NCBI RefSeq assembly: GCF_014204835.1
Contig: NZ_JACHMD010000001.1
Coordinates: 2,666,001-2,730,000, forward strand
Reading direction: 5' to 3'
DNA: 64,000 bases
From: Microbacterium marinum
Lineage (GTDB): Bacteria; Actinomycetota; Actinomycetes; Actinomycetales; Microbacteriaceae
Every line of letters begins with the position of its first letter. Within the stretch, counting starts at the first letter, position 1. Below, one piece after another: positions 62,275 to 64,000 of this stretch. The translations under genes and the position numbers were made by a program. The notes beneath the pieces are model-generated. The model had not been told where the DNA came from, searched no databases, and saw only the letters and a program-made list of their open reading frames with translations.

Positions 62275-63291
62275 CTACTGCTTGGTCACCTGGTCGAAGC
62301 TGAGCTCGACCGGCGTCTCGCGCTCGAAGAGCGAGACGAGGACGGTGAGCTTGCCGCTCTCCGGCTTGATCTCGGAGATCGATCCGGGGAGCCCGGCGAA
62401 CGAGCCCTCCTTGATCGTGATGGTCTCGCCGATCTCGAAGTCGACCTCGGTGACGACGGCGCGTGCCTGGGTCGCGGAGCCCTTCGCGGCGCCGGCCTTG
62501 GCGGGCGCGGTCTCCTTGACCTCGACGAGCGACTTCAGCATGTTGAAGGCCTCTTCGAAACGCAGCGGCGTCGGGTTGTGGGCGTTGCCCACGAAGCCGG
62601 TGACACCCGGGGTGTGGCGGACGACGGACCAGGTGTCCTCGTTGAGCTCCATGCGAACGAGCACGTACCCGGGGATCCGGACGCGCGTGACCATTTTGCG
62701 CTGGCCGTTCTTGATCTCGACGACGTCCTCCATGGGGACCTCGACCTGGTAGATGTCCTCTTCGACCTCGAGCGTGGACTTGCGCTGCTCGATGTTGGCC
62801 TTCACCTTGCGCTCGAAGCCGGCGTAGGAGTGGATGACAAACCACTTGCCCTCGAGCGAGCGGAGCTCCTGACGGAACGCCTCGTACGGGTCGTCCGACT
62901 CGACGTCGTCCGACTCGTCGCCGAGCTCGGGGCCGTCGTAGGGCGCGACCTCGTCAGCGGCCTCGGCGGCGCGCTCAGCCTCTTCGTCAGCGAGCGACTC
63001 GGTCAGCACCTCGGCGGCGGCCTCGGCCTCGTCGGCCTGGTCGATCTCGAGCGCGTCGTTGACGACGGCGTCGGCCTCGGGGTCCTCGATCACGACGGCG
63101 TCGTCCCCGCTGGGCTCTTCGTCGACCGGCTCGTCGTCCTCGATGTGCAGGGCTGCGTGCTCCGCGGACTCGGCGGAACGCTCCTGGTCGGCCAGGACGT
63201 TGCCCTCCTGGGCTTCGTCGTCCTCGCTGGACTGCTCAGCGGCGGTCGACCAGTCGGCGTCGTCGACATATCTTTCAGACACTTGATTCAC
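62275..63291 (-). CDS. nusG: Transcription termination/antitermination protein NusG
   Basis: A 338-residue NusG. An acidic, low-complexity N-terminal extension of about 145 residues, typical of actinobacteria, precedes the NGN domain ([21 protein letters not shown], about residues 150-170). The C-terminal KOW domain has [32 protein letters not shown]. NusG links RNA polymerase to Rho and ribosomes. It sits between secE and rplK, a conserved order. Confidence 0.97.
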   Translation of the reverse strand: MNQVSERYVDDADWSTAAEQSSEDDEAQEGNVLADQERSAESAEHAALHIEDDEPVDEEPSGDDAVVIEDPEADAVVNDALEIDQADEAEAAAEVLTESLADEEAERAAEAADEVAPYDGPELGDESDDVESDDPYEAFRQELRSLEGKWFVIHSYAGFERKVKANIEQRKSTLEVEEDIYQVEVPMEDVVEIKNGQRKMVTRVRIPGYVLVRMELNEDTWSVVRHTPGVTGFVGNAHNPTPLRFEEAFNMLKSLVEVKETAPAKAGAAKGSATQARAVVTEVDFEIGETITIKEGSFAGLPGSISEIKPESGKLTVLVSLFERETPVELSFDQVTKQ

Positions 63292-63372
63292 TTCCCTCAG
63301 GGATTCGGCACCGAGATGATGGGGACCCGATACGGATGCCGTCTGTCATCCGGGCGGATGGGCCTCAGCCCG

Positions 63373-63636
63373 TCACGCCGGGACGCCGAAGACGACGTCG
63401 ACGATCCAGGTGAACAGGAGATCGAGGCCGTAGACGAACGCCATCACGACGACCACGAAGGCCAGGACAACGGCGGTGAACTTCAGCAGCTCCTGCCGGG
63501 TCGGGGTGACGACCTTGCGAAGCTCCGCGAACACCTGACGGATGAAGAGGGCGATCCGCTGGAAGAAGTTGAGCTTCCTCTCACGGGCGGCGCCGCCTGC
63601 TGCGACGACCTCGCCGTTCGGCTCATCCTGGACCAT
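63373..63636 (-). CDS. secE: Preprotein translocase subunit SecE
   Basis: An 87-residue protein with a C-terminal membrane helix (about residues 58-78). FIRQVFAELRKVVTPTRQELLKFTAVVLAFVVVVMAF is the SecE signature. It stabilises SecY in the translocon. It is 81 bp upstream of nusG and follows tRNA-Trp, so all may share one transcript. Confidence 0.96.
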   Translation of the reverse strand: MVQDEPNGEVVAAGGAARERKLNFFQRIALFIRQVFAELRKVVTPTRQELLKFTAVVLAFVVVVMAFVYGLDLLFTWIVDVVFGVPA

Positions 63637-63680
63637 TCAACCCACCTGTTGCTCGGTACGAGTCAGCTGACGCTGACGCG

Positions 63681-63753
<73 letters not shown>

Positions 63754-63842
63754 AAGGTCTTGCGACCCGGGGATCCGCATCTCCGCGTGCCCGTGGGCAC
63801 GGCGAAAGAATGCAGACAACTGCGTCATTCAGTGTACGTCAT

Positions 63843-63872
63843 GGCCAGGGGCGGCGCGAACCGCCCCCGGCC
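63843..63872 (-). terminator. Terminator after the aldehyde dehydrogenase gene
   Basis: A 12-nt-arm hairpin (GGCCAGGGGCGG / CCGCCCCCGGCC) with one mismatch and a 6-nt loop follows the stop at 63883. Confidence 0.7.
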
Positions 63873-63882
63873 GTGGACGCGC

Positions 63883-64000
63883 TCAGCCGACGCGGACGAG
63901 CTTCTTGTTCACGAACTCCTCGGCCGCCAGCAGGCCGAGCTCGCGCCCGGTGCCGCTGCGCTTGATGCCGCCGAACGGCAGGCCGGGCTCGTCGGCGAGG
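63883..64000 (-). CDS. Aldehyde dehydrogenase, C-terminal end (partial)
   Basis: The minus strand reads [16 protein letters not shown] near the edge and ends NKKLVRVG before a TGA. GGxKxSGxGRE-LG is the C-terminal signature of NAD(P)-dependent aldehyde dehydrogenases, probably the succinate-semialdehyde type. Only about 39 residues are visible, since the gene continues beyond the window. Confidence 0.88.
   Translation of the reverse strand, partial: LADEPGLPFGGIKRSGTGRELGLLAAEEFVNKKLVRVG

Overview
The window reads as chromosome of a high-GC actinobacterium, most likely Microbacterium or a close relative in Microbacteriaceae. The signs are roughly 70 percent G+C by eye, strong G/C third positions, frequent GTG starts, an actinobacterial-type NusG with a long acidic N-terminus, a compact SRP RNA, and many promoters with a TANNNT hexamer 6 nt before the start codon (leaderless mRNAs). 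I see no IS element, prophage, integron or CRISPR array. The genes are ordinary chromosomal families, densely packed on both strands.

Layout. 0-4.2 kb: ThrE-type exporter, then recR-dnaX. 4.3-12.2 kb: a flavoprotein, then a carbon block on the minus strand: GH65 glycoside phosphorylase/hydrolase, beta-phosphoglucomutase-like HAD, ackA and pta. 12.3 kb: a 4.5S SRP RNA gene (minus strand). 12.5-17 kb: moxR-DUF58-transglutaminase operon, a strong terminator, then tRNA-Ser(GGA). 17-32 kb: single genes and divergent regulator/enzyme pairs (TetR/SDR, HxlR/QorB-like), TrhO, a YcaQ-like protein, an XRE-like domain fused to a membrane domain, and a PknB-type kinase. 32-38.7 kb: a SufR-like four-cysteine regulator next to cydABCD (cytochrome bd oxidase and its CydDC exporter). 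38.7-46.7 kb: NAD(P)-binding/DUF2867 fusion, MHS-family symporter, HerA-like ATPase, PAP2 phosphatase, and DUF3105-DUF305 membrane proteins. 46.8-51.9 kb: carbohydrate ABC importer (permeases and binding lipoprotein) with a divergent LacI regulator and palindromic operators. 51.9-53.2 kb: rplJL with a structured leader. 53.2-57.3 kb: YqaJ-type nuclease, a DHA2 efflux pump with its MarR regulator behind a three-site operator region, and a quinone-oxidoreductase-like protein. 57.4-60.8 kb: polar amino-acid ABC importer and nitronate monooxygenase. 60.9-64 kb: rplA, rplK, nusG, secE, tRNA-Trp and the end of an aldehyde dehydrogenase gene.

How parts fit. GH65 plus the HAD mutase would turn a disaccharide into glucose 6-phosphate, and Pta-AckA would handle acetyl-CoA overflow. 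The LacI-controlled importer may supply such sugars, though this is inferred from family only. The translation/transcription block (secE-nusG-rplKA, rplJL, two tRNAs, SRP RNA) is housekeeping.

The most unusual signal is not a gene. The 7-mer GGATGCC / GGCATCC occurs about 95 times by hand count, against roughly 15 expected from base composition. It is near-equal in orientation, in coding regions is built from otherwise rare codons (GAT-GCC, GCA-TCC), and also sits in intergenic hairpins. It behaves like a HIP1- or uptake-signal-like repeat. I know of no description of it but could not search.
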